From 54-19 sp038210655 (GTDB lineage Bacteria; Chloroflexota; Chloroflexia; Chloroheliales; Chloroheliaceae): 64,000 nt of DNA. Shown piece after piece: positions 52,689 to 61,084 of the stretch. The stretch covers positions 17,399 to 81,398 of the forward strand of contig JBBQWM010000026.1 of NCBI GenBank assembly GCA_038210655.1, in the 5' to 3' direction. The translations under genes and the position numbers were made by a program. The notes under the pieces were generated by a model, which saw only the letters and a list, made by a program, of their open reading frames with translations, was not told the DNA's origin and made no database searches. The stretch's first letter is position 1; each line of letters begins with the position of its first letter.

Positions 52689-52787
52689 CTACCATAATTT
52701 GCAAAGCCATTAAGCTAACCACTTATCTGTAGGAGCGAGCTTCTGTTCGCTCCTACAAAGAGTCAAGAAGTCTGCCTTTTGCTGTGT
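52689..52787. repeat. MITE-like palindromic element (copy III, short)
   Basis: A single GTAGGAGCGAGCTTCTGTTC hairpin (52728-52758) between imperfect ends CTACCATAATTTGCAAA (52689) and the complement of TACACAGCAAAAGGCAGACT (52788). Ends and core match copy I at 1733-1875, but only one half of the BIME is left. Confidence 0.65.
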
Positions 52788-52911
52788 ACCCATTTATGAT
52801 TGTAAGAAAGCGGCCTTTTGCGGTATAGTAGGGCAGTTAATAAGCTAGAAACGTGCGACACGGGACAAAGAGTAGCGATATTCTTTATAAGTTGGAGGTA
52901 AGCAGCCAATT

Positions 52912-53952
52912 ATGAGCAGGGTAGAACGGTCGATGGAATGGGCCTTGGGTGGCTTTGACGACGCTATGTTTAGCTTAAGTACTTTTTTGTGGCAATTAAA
53001 AGGCAAGCCGCCCTATCTTTCGGATGCGGCTGAATTGGCTCGACTGCAACAACCTGTTACACTGCCGGAAGTAGGCGGGTTGTTTAGGTCGCCGCCGGTT
53101 CCGACGGTCGCCCTAACGCCCATGCGTCTGCCAATTTCGGCCCAGGCTTCCGCCCGACGCTACCGGGCTTTCCGGCTGGAATATCCTAGTGCGGTCAAGA
53201 CCGAGTATGAAGCAAACGACCTGGTACGGGCGGTTTACCTCGAACAGATCGAGGCCGAGAGTGCGCCGACTTTGCTGTATTTGCACGGCTGGATGGAATT
53301 TGAGACCGGCCTATCCTTGCGGCTACCGTTAAGCTGGGCCGAACCACTTGGCCTGAATATTGTGGCCTTGCATCTGCCGTTCCATTTCGAGCGCACCCCG
53401 CCGGGAACCTTGAGTGGCGAACTGGCTGTAACGGGCAATTTGCCCCTGGCAATCAAAGGGATGCAGCAGGCGGTCAGCGATGTGAGGCAGGCCCTTTACT
53501 GGCTCAAGCAGCGCGGTTTGCGGGTAGCGCTGGCCGGCAAGAGCCTGGGCGGTCTGGTCGGCGCAATGGCCCTGGCGACCGAGGCGGGATTCGAGGCCGG
53601 GGCGCTGGTCGTTCCAGCTACCAGCACCCGCGCTTCGATCTGGCGGAGCCGTTATACTCGGTTGGTACGCCGCGACCTGACCCAGCAAGGGCTGGACGAG
53701 GAGGCGACCGCCCGATTGTTGGAAGTGGTGCGGCCTGGACGCTATCAACCAGTTATCGAACCGGAGCGGATTTTGGTTTTTAAGGCCCGCGCCGACCGGG
53801 TTTGCTTTCCAACCGATACCGACCAGTTTGCCGAACAGTGGGGCGTACAGGTGATCGAAGTACCGACCGGTCATCTGACCGCGACCCTCGTGCCGAGTAT
53901 GCACCGGGCCGCTCAAACTCATCTGTACCGCTTTATGAGTAAGCAAACTTAA
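52912..53952 (+). CDS. Alpha/beta hydrolase
   Basis: 346 residues, GGAGGT ribosome site. After about 110 residues without strong motifs the hydrolase core begins: LLYLHGWMEFETGL (oxyanion loop), nucleophile Ser in VALAGKSLGGLVGAMALATE, Asp in VFKARADRVCFPTDTDQFAE and His in VPTGHLTATLVP. The N-terminal part is longer than in most. Substrate unknown. The palindrome at 53979-54079 follows and may end the transcript. Confidence 0.87.
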   Translation: MSRVERSMEWALGGFDDAMFSLSTFLWQLKGKPPYLSDAAELARLQQPVTLPEVGGLFRSPPVPTVALTPMRLPISAQASARRYRAFRLEYPSAVKTEYEANDLVRAVYLEQIEAESAPTLLYLHGWMEFETGLSLRLPLSWAEPLGLNIVALHLPFHFERTPPGTLSGELAVTGNLPLAIKGMQQAVSDVRQALYWLKQRGLRVALAGKSLGGLVGAMALATEAGFEAGALVVPATSTRASIWRSRYTRLVRRDLTQQGLDEEATARLLEVVRPGRYQPVIEPERILVFKARADRVCFPTDTDQFAEQWGVQVIEVPTGHLTATLVPSMHRAAQTHLYRFMSKQT

Positions 53953-53978
53953 ACAGACTGCTGATACCTAATAATTTC

Positions 53979-54079
53979 GTAACTACTCAGCTTACCTAAT
54001 TTGGGCGACCACAAGGGTCGCCCCTACAACGAATTTTGGGTAGGGGCGACCCTTGTGGTCGCCCGGCCTGAGTAGTTAC
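53979..54079. repeat. Complete GTAGGGGCGACC palindrome with outer arms
   Basis: Perfect 25-bp arms (54003-54027 and 54040-54064; core GTAGGGGCGACCCTTGTGGT) lie inside a second inverted pair GTAACTACTCAG (53979-53990)/CTGAGTAGTTAC (54068-54079). Best copy of this family in the window. It sits in the gap before purB. Confidence 0.8.
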
Positions 54080-54135
54080 ATAATTTCTAATTTCTGTTTT
54101 CTAATTTCTAATTTCTTTTCTATTCAGGAGATCAA

Positions 54136-55428
54136 ATGATAGAGCGTTATAGTCGGGCGGAGATGGCCCGCATCTGGTCGGACCAGCATCGTATTGATAC
54201 CTGGCTGGCGGTCGAGAAGGCCGTTTGCGAAGCCTGGGCCAGCCGAGGGGTGATCCCCGAAACCGCTTTGCCCGCGATCCGGGCTGCAACGGTCAGCCTC
54301 GAACGTATGCTCGAAATCGAGAAAGAGACCGACCACGATGTGATCGCCTTTTTGCGGGCGGCAGGCGAAACGATTGGCCCCGATAGCCGCTTTGTCCACC
54401 TGGGTCTGACCAGTACCGATGTGGTCGATACCGCCCTTTCGGTTCAGGCGAACGAGGCGCTTGATCTCTTGTTGGTAGGAGCGCGGGGCTTACTGGCGGT
54501 GCTGGAACGACGGGCGGTCGAGTTCAAAGATACTATCATGATCGGGCGAACGCACGGCATGCACGCCGAGCCACTCACCTTTGGCTATAAATTGGCGGTC
54601 TGGGTGGACGAGATGCGCCGCCATATTCAGCGCCTGGAAGAGGCCAAAAAAGTGATCGCAGTTGGCAAGATTTCGGGCGCGACCGGCACCCACGCCAACG
54701 TCCCGCCCGATCTGGAAGAGGAGGTCTGCCGCTTGCTCGGCCTGAGCGCCGCCCCGGTCTCGACCCAGACTCTGCAACGCGACCGCCACGCTCAATATCT
54801 TACGACCCTGGCCCTGGTCGGTGCGTCACTGGAGAAGTTTGCAACCGAAATTCGCCATCTCCAACGTACCGAGGTGCGTGAGGTCGAAGAGCCTTTTGGC
54901 GAAGGTCAGCAAGGTTCAAGCGCGATGCCCCACAAGCGCAACCCGCACCGCTCCGAGCGGATTTCGGGATTGGCCCGCCTCCTGCGCGGCTACGCCCTGA
55001 CTGCGCTCGAAAACGTTCCGCTCTGGCACGAACGCGACATTAGCCATTCTTCGACCGAGCGAGTAATCTTCCCGGATGCCTGTCTGGTGCTGGATTACGC
55101 CCTGGCTGAAATGACCGCCATTATAGACGGGTTGGTGGTCTTCCCGGAGGTGATGATGTACAACCTCGAATCGAGTGGCGGTCTAACCTTCTCGCAGCAG
55201 GTTTTGCTCAAGCTGATCGACAAAGGTCTTGACCGGCAAGCCGCCTATAAGCTCGTCCAGAAGTACGCAATGCGGGCCTGGCGCGAACGAGTCAGCTTTA
55301 TCGACGGGCTTAAAAGCGACCCCGAAATTAGCGCCCGCCTCTCGACCGAGGAATTAGAAGGTATCTTTGATTACGCTTATCATCTGAAGCACATTAACGT
55401 AGCTTTCGAGAGGTTAGGCCTGATCTAG
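54136..55428 (+). CDS. purB: Adenylosuccinate lyase
   Basis: 430 residues, CAGGAGATCAA ribosome site. Fumarase/aspartase superfamily: YSRAEMARIWSDQHRIDTWL, ETDHDVIAFLRA, HLGLTSTDVVDTALSVQ, GRTHGMHAEPLTFG and signature GSSAMPHKRNPHRSERISGL. Cleaves SAICAR and adenylosuccinate to release fumarate in purine synthesis. Confidence 0.97.
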   Translation: MIERYSRAEMARIWSDQHRIDTWLAVEKAVCEAWASRGVIPETALPAIRAATVSLERMLEIEKETDHDVIAFLRAAGETIGPDSRFVHLGLTSTDVVDTALSVQANEALDLLLVGARGLLAVLERRAVEFKDTIMIGRTHGMHAEPLTFGYKLAVWVDEMRRHIQRLEEAKKVIAVGKISGATGTHANVPPDLEEEVCRLLGLSAAPVSTQTLQRDRHAQYLTTLALVGASLEKFATEIRHLQRTEVREVEEPFGEGQQGSSAMPHKRNPHRSERISGLARLLRGYALTALENVPLWHERDISHSSTERVIFPDACLVLDYALAEMTAIIDGLVVFPEVMMYNLESSGGLTFSQQVLLKLIDKGLDRQAAYKLVQKYAMRAWRERVSFIDGLKSDPEISARLSTEELEGIFDYAYHLKHINVAFERLGLI

Positions 55429-55465
55429 GTTTTTGGATATAACGTTTGACACACAAAAGGCTTTT

Positions 55466-56149
55466 ATGGGTTACAGACTTCACTTATACGCTGTAAATCT
55501 GGAACATTTGTATAAGGTTCTAGGCTCTAAAAATGAGAAACTAGAGGCTCAGGCTTTTGATTGGCTTGAGCAGACCATTTTCAGTTATAACGCTAAAAAT
55601 GAGCCGAAATTTGACAGGAAAAGATGTCGTGAACATTTACACCGCTTTATATTTGAGGGTAAGGTTGGCGGCAAGAAATACGCTTATGTAGATGATGGTT
55701 ATTATTTTAGTAGTAGCGAGAAAGACCCAACAGTAGTTATGGATCAGTTCTGGTTGAACCAGTCAATTCTAGCCATCTTTGCCCTTCACCCCTCCTACAA
55801 AGTAATCACTGATTACAATCGCTCACATTACAAAAACGTCTTTGAGACATTTAAAACTAGTGCTATGCCCTTTTTAGAAGCCGGTAAATTCTGGACATAT
55901 CTCCTTAAAGGCCGCCCTTTGAAGGACGGAATTGCTGGCGGAACTTATTATTACGGTTATCTCACCACAATTGAAACAGCTTTGTTTTTAGAGCATCTTA
56001 ATACTTTTTATTCAGAAATGAAGCTAAAATTAGCCGAAGAAATCGGCGCGGGCGGGCTGGTTGCACTGAATGACAACTTTCATTTTGTTCATGATGTGTT
56101 TGTAAAAAGTGTGGATAGCGGTTCAGATTTATTCTTCTGCGCCAGTTAG
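55466..56149 (+). CDS. AT-rich protein of unknown function
   Basis: 227 residues from the ATG at 55466 (AAAGG upstream; a TTG at 55433 is an alternative). MGYRLHLYAVNLEHLYKVLG opens a soluble alpha/beta protein; GGTYYYGYLTTIETALFLEH is a distinctive internal motif. I think it belongs to a family of uncharacterised cytoplasmic proteins also seen in actinobacteria, but cannot name it with certainty. Its base composition is visibly more AT-rich than purB and its other neighbours and its codon use differs, pointing to transfer. It borders a scar with a truncated gene and a dead transposase. Confidence 0.72.
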   Translation: MGYRLHLYAVNLEHLYKVLGSKNEKLEAQAFDWLEQTIFSYNAKNEPKFDRKRCREHLHRFIFEGKVGGKKYAYVDDGYYFSSSEKDPTVVMDQFWLNQSILAIFALHPSYKVITDYNRSHYKNVFETFKTSAMPFLEAGKFWTYLLKGRPLKDGIAGGTYYYGYLTTIETALFLEHLNTFYSEMKLKLAEEIGAGGLVALNDNFHFVHDVFVKSVDSGSDLFFCAS

Positions 56150-56247
56150 TAATGGCATGCCATTTATCCCCGACTCGACTACCCACCGTTAAGGAGCTTA
56201 ACTAGAAACTAGAAATAAGTATGCCCTGTGTAGGGGCAAGCCCTATA

Positions 56248-56266
56248 GCAAAGAACTGACGCTCAC
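56248..56266. repeat. Solo right end of the MITE family
   Basis: GCAAAGAACTGACGCTCAC matches the right inverted end of elements A/B1/B2 (TGCAAAAATCTGACGCTCAC) with no left end nearby. Confidence 0.5.
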
Positions 56267-56269
56267 TAC

Positions 56270-56530
56270 CTAAAGCTGGCCTGCCGCCTCCCGAACGGCC
56301 TGGCTCAAGGTCGGGTAGGGCAGGATCGTCTCGGCCAGTTTCGAGAGCTTCAACCCGGCTTGCATCGCCAGCACAATCGGGGCGATTAGCTCTCCGGCCC
56401 GCGCCGATAAGATATGCCCACCCAGGATCGCGCCCTGCTCATCGACCAGTAACTTGACCAGACCTTTGGTGGCATCTTCGATAATAGCGCGGGGTAGCTC
56501 CTCAAACGTAGAACGGGCGACCCGGTAGCA
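56270..56530 (-). pseudogene. Truncated pyridine nucleotide-disulfide oxidoreductase (C-terminal domain only)
   Basis: The minus strand reads YRVARSTFEELPRAIIEDAT, KGLVKLLVDEQGAILGGHIL, SARAGELIAPIVLAMQAGLK and LSKLAETILPYPTLSQAVRE to the stop at 56270: the dimerisation domain of mercuric-reductase/lipoamide-dehydrogenase-like flavoproteins. The FAD and NAD domains are absent; homology stops near 56530, upstream of which a stop codon appears in frame. A deletion scar. Confidence 0.88.
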
Positions 56531-56645
56531 AGACCACAGGTGTTTGAGCTTACGAGCGTACCAAAATTATTCAATTGCGAGACAGGCTGAAAAACTGACT
56601 AATCTTAAATCCGTTCTAAAAAGGGACTTAACTATAGGTGGTTGG

Positions 56646-57056
56646 TTATAGACTATTATGTTGTTGAAGAAAGGCTTCAATCGCCGAACCAATAGCATCA
56701 AGAGTAAGTGGCTTGGGCAAGAAAAGATCGGCAGAGGAAGTAACACCAACAATTTGTCCGCTCATGAGGGCGACAAAAGTATTGGGCCGACGTTCTTTCA
56801 AAGCTTCAATCAGGTCTAAGCCCGTTTTCTGGCGTTCGCCCAGGTGAAAATCGGCGAAAACCAAATCAGGCCACGAAAGATCAGCATAGGCCAGCGCTTC
56901 TTGAACACTTGCCGCTAACATAACCTGATGACCTAACCGTTCAAGGGTGCGACCTACTACCTTACGTACATTCAAATCGTCATCAACCACTAAAATCGAG
57001 AGTGGCACAAGCGCTTCGGGTTGGGCTAAGTTAGACGAAAACAGGACCTTATCCAT
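56646..57056 (-). CDS. Single-domain response regulator
   Basis: 136 residues from the ATG at 57056 (GAGAGG upstream). Receiver: LSILVVDDDLNVRKVVGRTL, phosphoacceptor D69 (PDLVFADFHLGERQKTG), ALMSGQ and LFLPKPLTLD. No output domain. No kinase adjacent; lies in the scar region and may be a newcomer. Confidence 0.9.
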   Translation of the reverse strand: MDKVLFSSNLAQPEALVPLSILVVDDDLNVRKVVGRTLERLGHQVMLAASVQEALAYADLSWPDLVFADFHLGERQKTGLDLIEALKERRPNTFVALMSGQIVGVTSSADLFLPKPLTLDAIGSAIEAFLQQHNSL

Positions 57057-57211
57057 GAATGGAAACCGCCTCTCTTTTGGAGCGTAACTAACGTAAAATA
57101 ATGGGTGGATTATAGCATGGGAGTTTTTAAATGACAAACGACCTGGGTAGGTAAGTGTTCAGAGCCGAGGTAAAAGAGTTTGGCGATAACCCAAGAGCTT
57201 AGGCAACTCGG

Positions 57212-57445
57212 CTAATGGCTGCCGTCCTTTGGCCGCCCAAGTCTGATGAGATGACCTTTGAACTCGCTATTCAATAAATTCTAGATCACCCAACTTTCGC
57301 GGCTTTGCTCATAATGATAGTAATGGTTGGCTTCAGGCGTGATTAAAGCCCAAATATAGCTATTTTGAGCGGCTTCGCGCCAGCCCGTTTTAGCGACTGC
57401 CACAATCGGACTAGCCCGAGTTGCCTCTGATACCAAGCTCACTTA
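57212..57445 (-). pseudogene. IS66-type transposase fragment
   Basis: The minus strand reads ATRASPIVAVAKTGWREAAQ, NSYIWALITPEANHYYHYEQ, SRESWVI, stop, NLLNSEFKGHLI. This matches the DDE region of IS66-family transposases (ASPVVxADETGWREnGqNGY, then EEFKGhLISDFY). The catalytic Asp-Glu is replaced by Ala-Lys, an in-frame TAG interrupts it, and both ends are missing. A dead remnant. Confidence 0.75.
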
Positions 57446-57569
57446 GGTAGCATACAAAAGAATAGCGTTTTGAGCTTATCAAACTGGTTTCTTGTACACT
57501 ACTTATCTGGACTTGGTATAATAACCCGAATAGGTTGTCAATACGTTGATCCAAAGTTGCAAAAGATTT

Positions 57570-58439
57570 TCAACCTTTAACCGCTCCGCCGGTCAGCCCC
57601 TCTACCAGACGACGTTGAACCAGTAGCGCAAAGATAAAGACCGGGATAATCGCCAGCGTCCCGGCGGCACTCATCTCGCCCCATTTAATATCTACCACCG
57701 GCACAATAAGGGTTGAAATGGCTACCGGCAGAGTCTGCCCTTTGGGGCCATTGGTAAGGATCACAGCCAGGAAAAACTCGTTCCAAATCTGAATCGCAAC
57801 TAATACCGCCGTCGCCACCAATCCCGGCGCAGCCAGCGGCATTACCACTCGCCAGAGCGCACTCAAACGTCCACAACCGTCAAGTTGAGCCGCTTCTTCC
57901 AGTTCTTGCGGTACTTCGGCAAAAAACCCGCGCAAAAGCCAGAGTGTAAATGGCAAGTTAGCGCCCAGATAAGTAAAGATAAGCGCACCAGGAGTATCGA
58001 GTTGTCCCAGGTTGGTAAATAAAAGAAAAAGCGGAATAACTATCACGATGGGCGGGGCCATACGCTGAATCAGAATACCAAAAGCCAGTAACGGCCCGCC
58101 AGTCTGGAATCGAGCCAGCGCATAAGCGCCACCCGCCCCAAACAATAGACATAAAGCCGTGGCGACCACCGTAACTATCAGGCTGTTGAGCAAAAACTGG
58201 CCGAACTTCAAATCGGTGAAGATACTGCTATAGTGTGCCAGGGTCGGTTGCGAAGGTGTCCAGCGTACCTGTGAGGTAAAATATTCGTCGGGCGATTTGA
58301 AAGAGGTAGAAAGCATCCACAAGAGTGGAAAGAGTTCCAGCCCTAAAAACAAACCGACTATTACATAAACAGCCCAGGTCGGTATAAGATGGCGTTTGCG
58401 GTTGGAATAGTTTTTCTGGCTTCTTAAAACCTGCTGCAT
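57570..58439 (-). CDS. Carbohydrate ABC transporter permease (MalG type)
   Basis: 289 residues, six membrane helices, EAA loop EAAQLDGCGRLSALWRVVMP contacting the ATPase, and C-terminal LLVQRRLVEGLTGGAVKG typical of the family. GAGGAG ribosome site. Last gene of the locus. No ATPase gene is present, so a shared MsmX/UgpC-like ATPase is probably used. Confidence 0.95.
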   Translation of the reverse strand: MQQVLRSQKNYSNRKRHLIPTWAVYVIVGLFLGLELFPLLWMLSTSFKSPDEYFTSQVRWTPSQPTLAHYSSIFTDLKFGQFLLNSLIVTVVATALCLLFGAGGAYALARFQTGGPLLAFGILIQRMAPPIVIVIPLFLLFTNLGQLDTPGALIFTYLGANLPFTLWLLRGFFAEVPQELEEAAQLDGCGRLSALWRVVMPLAAPGLVATAVLVAIQIWNEFFLAVILTNGPKGQTLPVAISTLIVPVVDIKWGEMSAAGTLAIIPVFIFALLVQRRLVEGLTGGAVKG

Positions 58440-58458
58440 CTAAAAGCTCCTCATTGGG

Positions 58459-59415
58459 TTAACTTGCACTGGTGCTGCGGAAGCGGCTTGCCAGCCAGAT
58501 CAGTAAAAGGCTGATAACCAGCATCACCAGCATCAAAACCAGGGCCATAGCTGCGCCGTAACCGACGTTAAGACCTCCAAAGCCAACATTATAAATCTGG
58601 TAAGAAATCAGATTGGTAGAATTGCCCGGCCCACCGTTGGTCAGGCTGTAGACGATAGCAAAAGTTTTGAAACCGTCTATCATACGTACCAGCAAGATGA
58701 CCAGAGCGCTGGAAACCAGATAAGGCCAGGTGATATACCAAAAAGCCTGCAAATGGTTTGTGCCATCAATTTCGGCGGCTTCGTATTGCTCGGCTGGAAC
58801 CAGCCCTAGCCCTGCCGAAAGCACCAGGAACGAAAAGGGATACCACTGCCAGACCGTTGCTACAATAATGGATAAAAGGGCCGTCTGAGGGCTGGACAGC
58901 CACAAAATATCAGTCTGGATCAAGCCTACCGCTTTGAGGGCAGCATTAAGCGGTCCAAAGGGAACTTGATACATCATCTTCCAGATAAGGGCGATTACTA
59001 CCGGGCTGACCATAATCGGCAACAAAAGCGCCGCCCGGATGAAACCCCGGCCTCGCAAAGTGCGATTGAGCAGCAGAGCCATCCCCAATCCGATTAGAAA
59101 TTCCAACGGCAAGGTAAACATTAAAAATTCGAGGGTAATGAACATCGAGTTCCAGTAACGTTCATCTTGCAAAAGATCGGCAAAGTTACCCAGCCCCACA
59201 AATGCCTGGGGATTATCGCTCTGTCCAAAATTCCACTTTTGCATACTCAAATAGATCGCGTACAAAATCGGGTAAACCGAGGTAACGGCCAGCACAACCA
59301 GCGTTGGCAAAAGCAAAGCCCAGCCAAACCAGCGACCCGACTTGAAATTGAATTGTGGTCTTTTAAATCCCACCCGTTGAGATACCCTCGCTTCTTTGGA
59401 GTCAATGCCGAGCAT
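58459..59415 (-). CDS. Carbohydrate ABC transporter permease (MalF type)
   Basis: 318 residues from the ATG at 59415 (AGAAAGGT upstream; a GTG nine codons earlier lacks a site). Six membrane helices; EAA loop EAAEIDGTNHLQAFWYITWP. Pairs with the MalG-type permease 19 bases downstream. Confidence 0.95.
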   Translation of the reverse strand: MLGIDSKEARVSQRVGFKRPQFNFKSGRWFGWALLLPTLVVLAVTSVYPILYAIYLSMQKWNFGQSDNPQAFVGLGNFADLLQDERYWNSMFITLEFLMFTLPLEFLIGLGMALLLNRTLRGRGFIRAALLLPIMVSPVVIALIWKMMYQVPFGPLNAALKAVGLIQTDILWLSSPQTALLSIIVATVWQWYPFSFLVLSAGLGLVPAEQYEAAEIDGTNHLQAFWYITWPYLVSSALVILLVRMIDGFKTFAIVYSLTNGGPGNSTNLISYQIYNVGFGGLNVGYGAAMALVLMLVMLVISLLLIWLASRFRSTSAS

Positions 59416-59463
59416 GCCTGCGACCTTTCTGAATTTTAACACCGTTTGTTTGAAAGATGCGGA

Positions 59464-59530
59464 CTAAAGGCTGAAATAAGCCGTGAGGGTACTAAATACC
59501 TGCTACTCAGCCCTTTATTTCAGCCTTTAG
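59464..59530. repeat. Palindrome in the ABC operon
   Basis: CTAAAGGCTGAAATAA (59464-59479) and TTATTTCAGCCTTTAG (59515-59530) are perfectly inverted with a 35-base loop. It lies between the solute-binding protein and permease genes and may stabilise the upstream message or attenuate downstream expression, as such hairpins do in maltose-type operons. Confidence 0.7.
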
Positions 59531-59540
59531 CCCACCGTCT

Positions 59541-61001
59541 TTAGTTAATCCATCCGCCATTCTTGAGAATTTTGGTTACGCCATCGGACATGTTCTTGAT
59601 GGTGGTTTTTGCGTCTTTCTGATCGGTCAGGAAGAGCGAGATTTGCTCACTAATCATGTCATCTATCTGGGCGTTTTCCACATCTATTTGAGGCACGGCG
59701 TTTTGTTTGGACTTCGCCAGAGGTTCCCAGTAGGGATTTTTGGCCTTGTAAACCTCCGAGGCATAAGTACTCGTCCGGCCCGGATAGCGCCCAGCCTTGT
59801 CAAAAAGATACAGGTCGGCTTTAGCCGAGGTAAGATACTGGGCTGCCAGGAAAGCCGCTTCCTTATTCTTGGAGGCACTGCTCACCGAAAGCGTCCAACC
59901 ACCTAACACAGTCTTGCCCGGCACCGCCGCTAAAGCCCATTTGTCCTTGACCGGCGAGGTAGCCAGCGTTCCCAGGGCGCTATCGAAAGTAATAACCATT
60001 GCAGTAAGACCCTTGGCAAAAAGGTCGCGGGTTTCGGTATTGCCGTTTTGCAAGACACCGGGTGGCGAATATTGCAACGTTTGCTTCCAGATAGCAAGTG
60101 CCTCTTCACCGGCCTGATTATTAAAGGTGGGCTGGAATTTGTCGTCCACCAGACCCAGCTTAGTGGTGCTATCCTTAAGCGCGGCCATGCTGCTCAGGTA
60201 CATCTGGAAGATATAAGTCATGCTAAACTCACGCTTGCCGTAAGCCGACAGGCCGTAGCCTCTTTCACCACCGGGGCCTTTCCAATCGGTCTCGGTAAAG
60301 AACTTGCTAAGGTCGAGAAGTTGTTTCCAATCTGCCGGGGGTTTCAGGTCATAACCGTACTTGGCCTTAAAATCGGCCTGATACTGCGGATTCTCAAAAA
60401 GGTCTTTGCGGTAAAACAGGGCCAGGGAGGAAGAGCCAAAAGGCAAGGCGACCGTTTTGCCGTTATATTTGGTGTAAAAATCGGCATTGACCGCATCGCT
60501 GATATTGTACTCCGGATCAGCCAGGGCTGGGTTCTTCAAATATTCGTCCAGCCCTACCAGATAACCCGGCTTGGCATAGGGGGTCATCGGGCTATGGGCG
60601 ATAATATCATAAGCCCCGGTTTTGGTGCGAGCGTCCAACAGGGTTTTCTGCAACAGGTCAGCGTTGGGAAGTTGGACTACTTCCAACTCGATGCCGGTCT
60701 GCTGGGTAAATTCTTTTGCGAGGTCAAGGGTGGCTTCTTTCCAGGAAACCGTAGCGAGGGTCACTTTCTGGCCCTTGTAAGGGGCGGCAGCAGCGGCAAG
60801 ACTCCATTTGCTAGAGGCAGCCTGGGTGGTAGCGACCACCGCAGTAGTGTTCGCCGCAGTAGTAGCGGCAGCGCTGGTTGAAGCGGCGGTAGTGGCGGCT
60901 GGCGTAGCGGTCGGGCTATCGCCGCAGGCTGCCAGCAAGCCTAGCACTATAAGGCTTAGTAGCAGACTGGATAAATAACGTAAAAGCTTCTTGATGCTCA
61001 T
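59541..61001 (-). CDS. Sugar ABC solute-binding lipoprotein (SBP family 1)
   Basis: 486 residues, AAGGAG ribosome site. Lipoprotein signal ending LGLLAACGD, Thr/Ala spacer (about 30-65), then the SBP family 1 fold: VTLATVSWKEATLDLAKEFT, LPFGSSSLALFYRKDLFE, PADWKQLLDLSKFFTETDWK and PGKTVLGGWTLSVSSASKNK. Captures a sugar or oligosaccharide for the two permeases. Confidence 0.94.
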   Translation of the reverse strand: MSIKKLLRYLSSLLLSLIVLGLLAACGDSPTATPAATTAASTSAAATTAANTTAVVATTQAASSKWSLAAAAAPYKGQKVTLATVSWKEATLDLAKEFTQQTGIELEVVQLPNADLLQKTLLDARTKTGAYDIIAHSPMTPYAKPGYLVGLDEYLKNPALADPEYNISDAVNADFYTKYNGKTVALPFGSSSLALFYRKDLFENPQYQADFKAKYGYDLKPPADWKQLLDLSKFFTETDWKGPGGERGYGLSAYGKREFSMTYIFQMYLSSMAALKDSTTKLGLVDDKFQPTFNNQAGEEALAIWKQTLQYSPPGVLQNGNTETRDLFAKGLTAMVITFDSALGTLATSPVKDKWALAAVPGKTVLGGWTLSVSSASKNKEAAFLAAQYLTSAKADLYLFDKAGRYPGRTSTYASEVYKAKNPYWEPLAKSKQNAVPQIDVENAQIDDMISEQISLFLTDQKDAKTTIKNMSDGVTKILKNGGWIN

Positions 61002-61084
61002 GTTGAACTGCTCCTTTGCTTAATACTTCAAGTTCAAGCTACCTCAACGCAACTTGAACCCTCCTCCTACAAACTAAATTTGAA

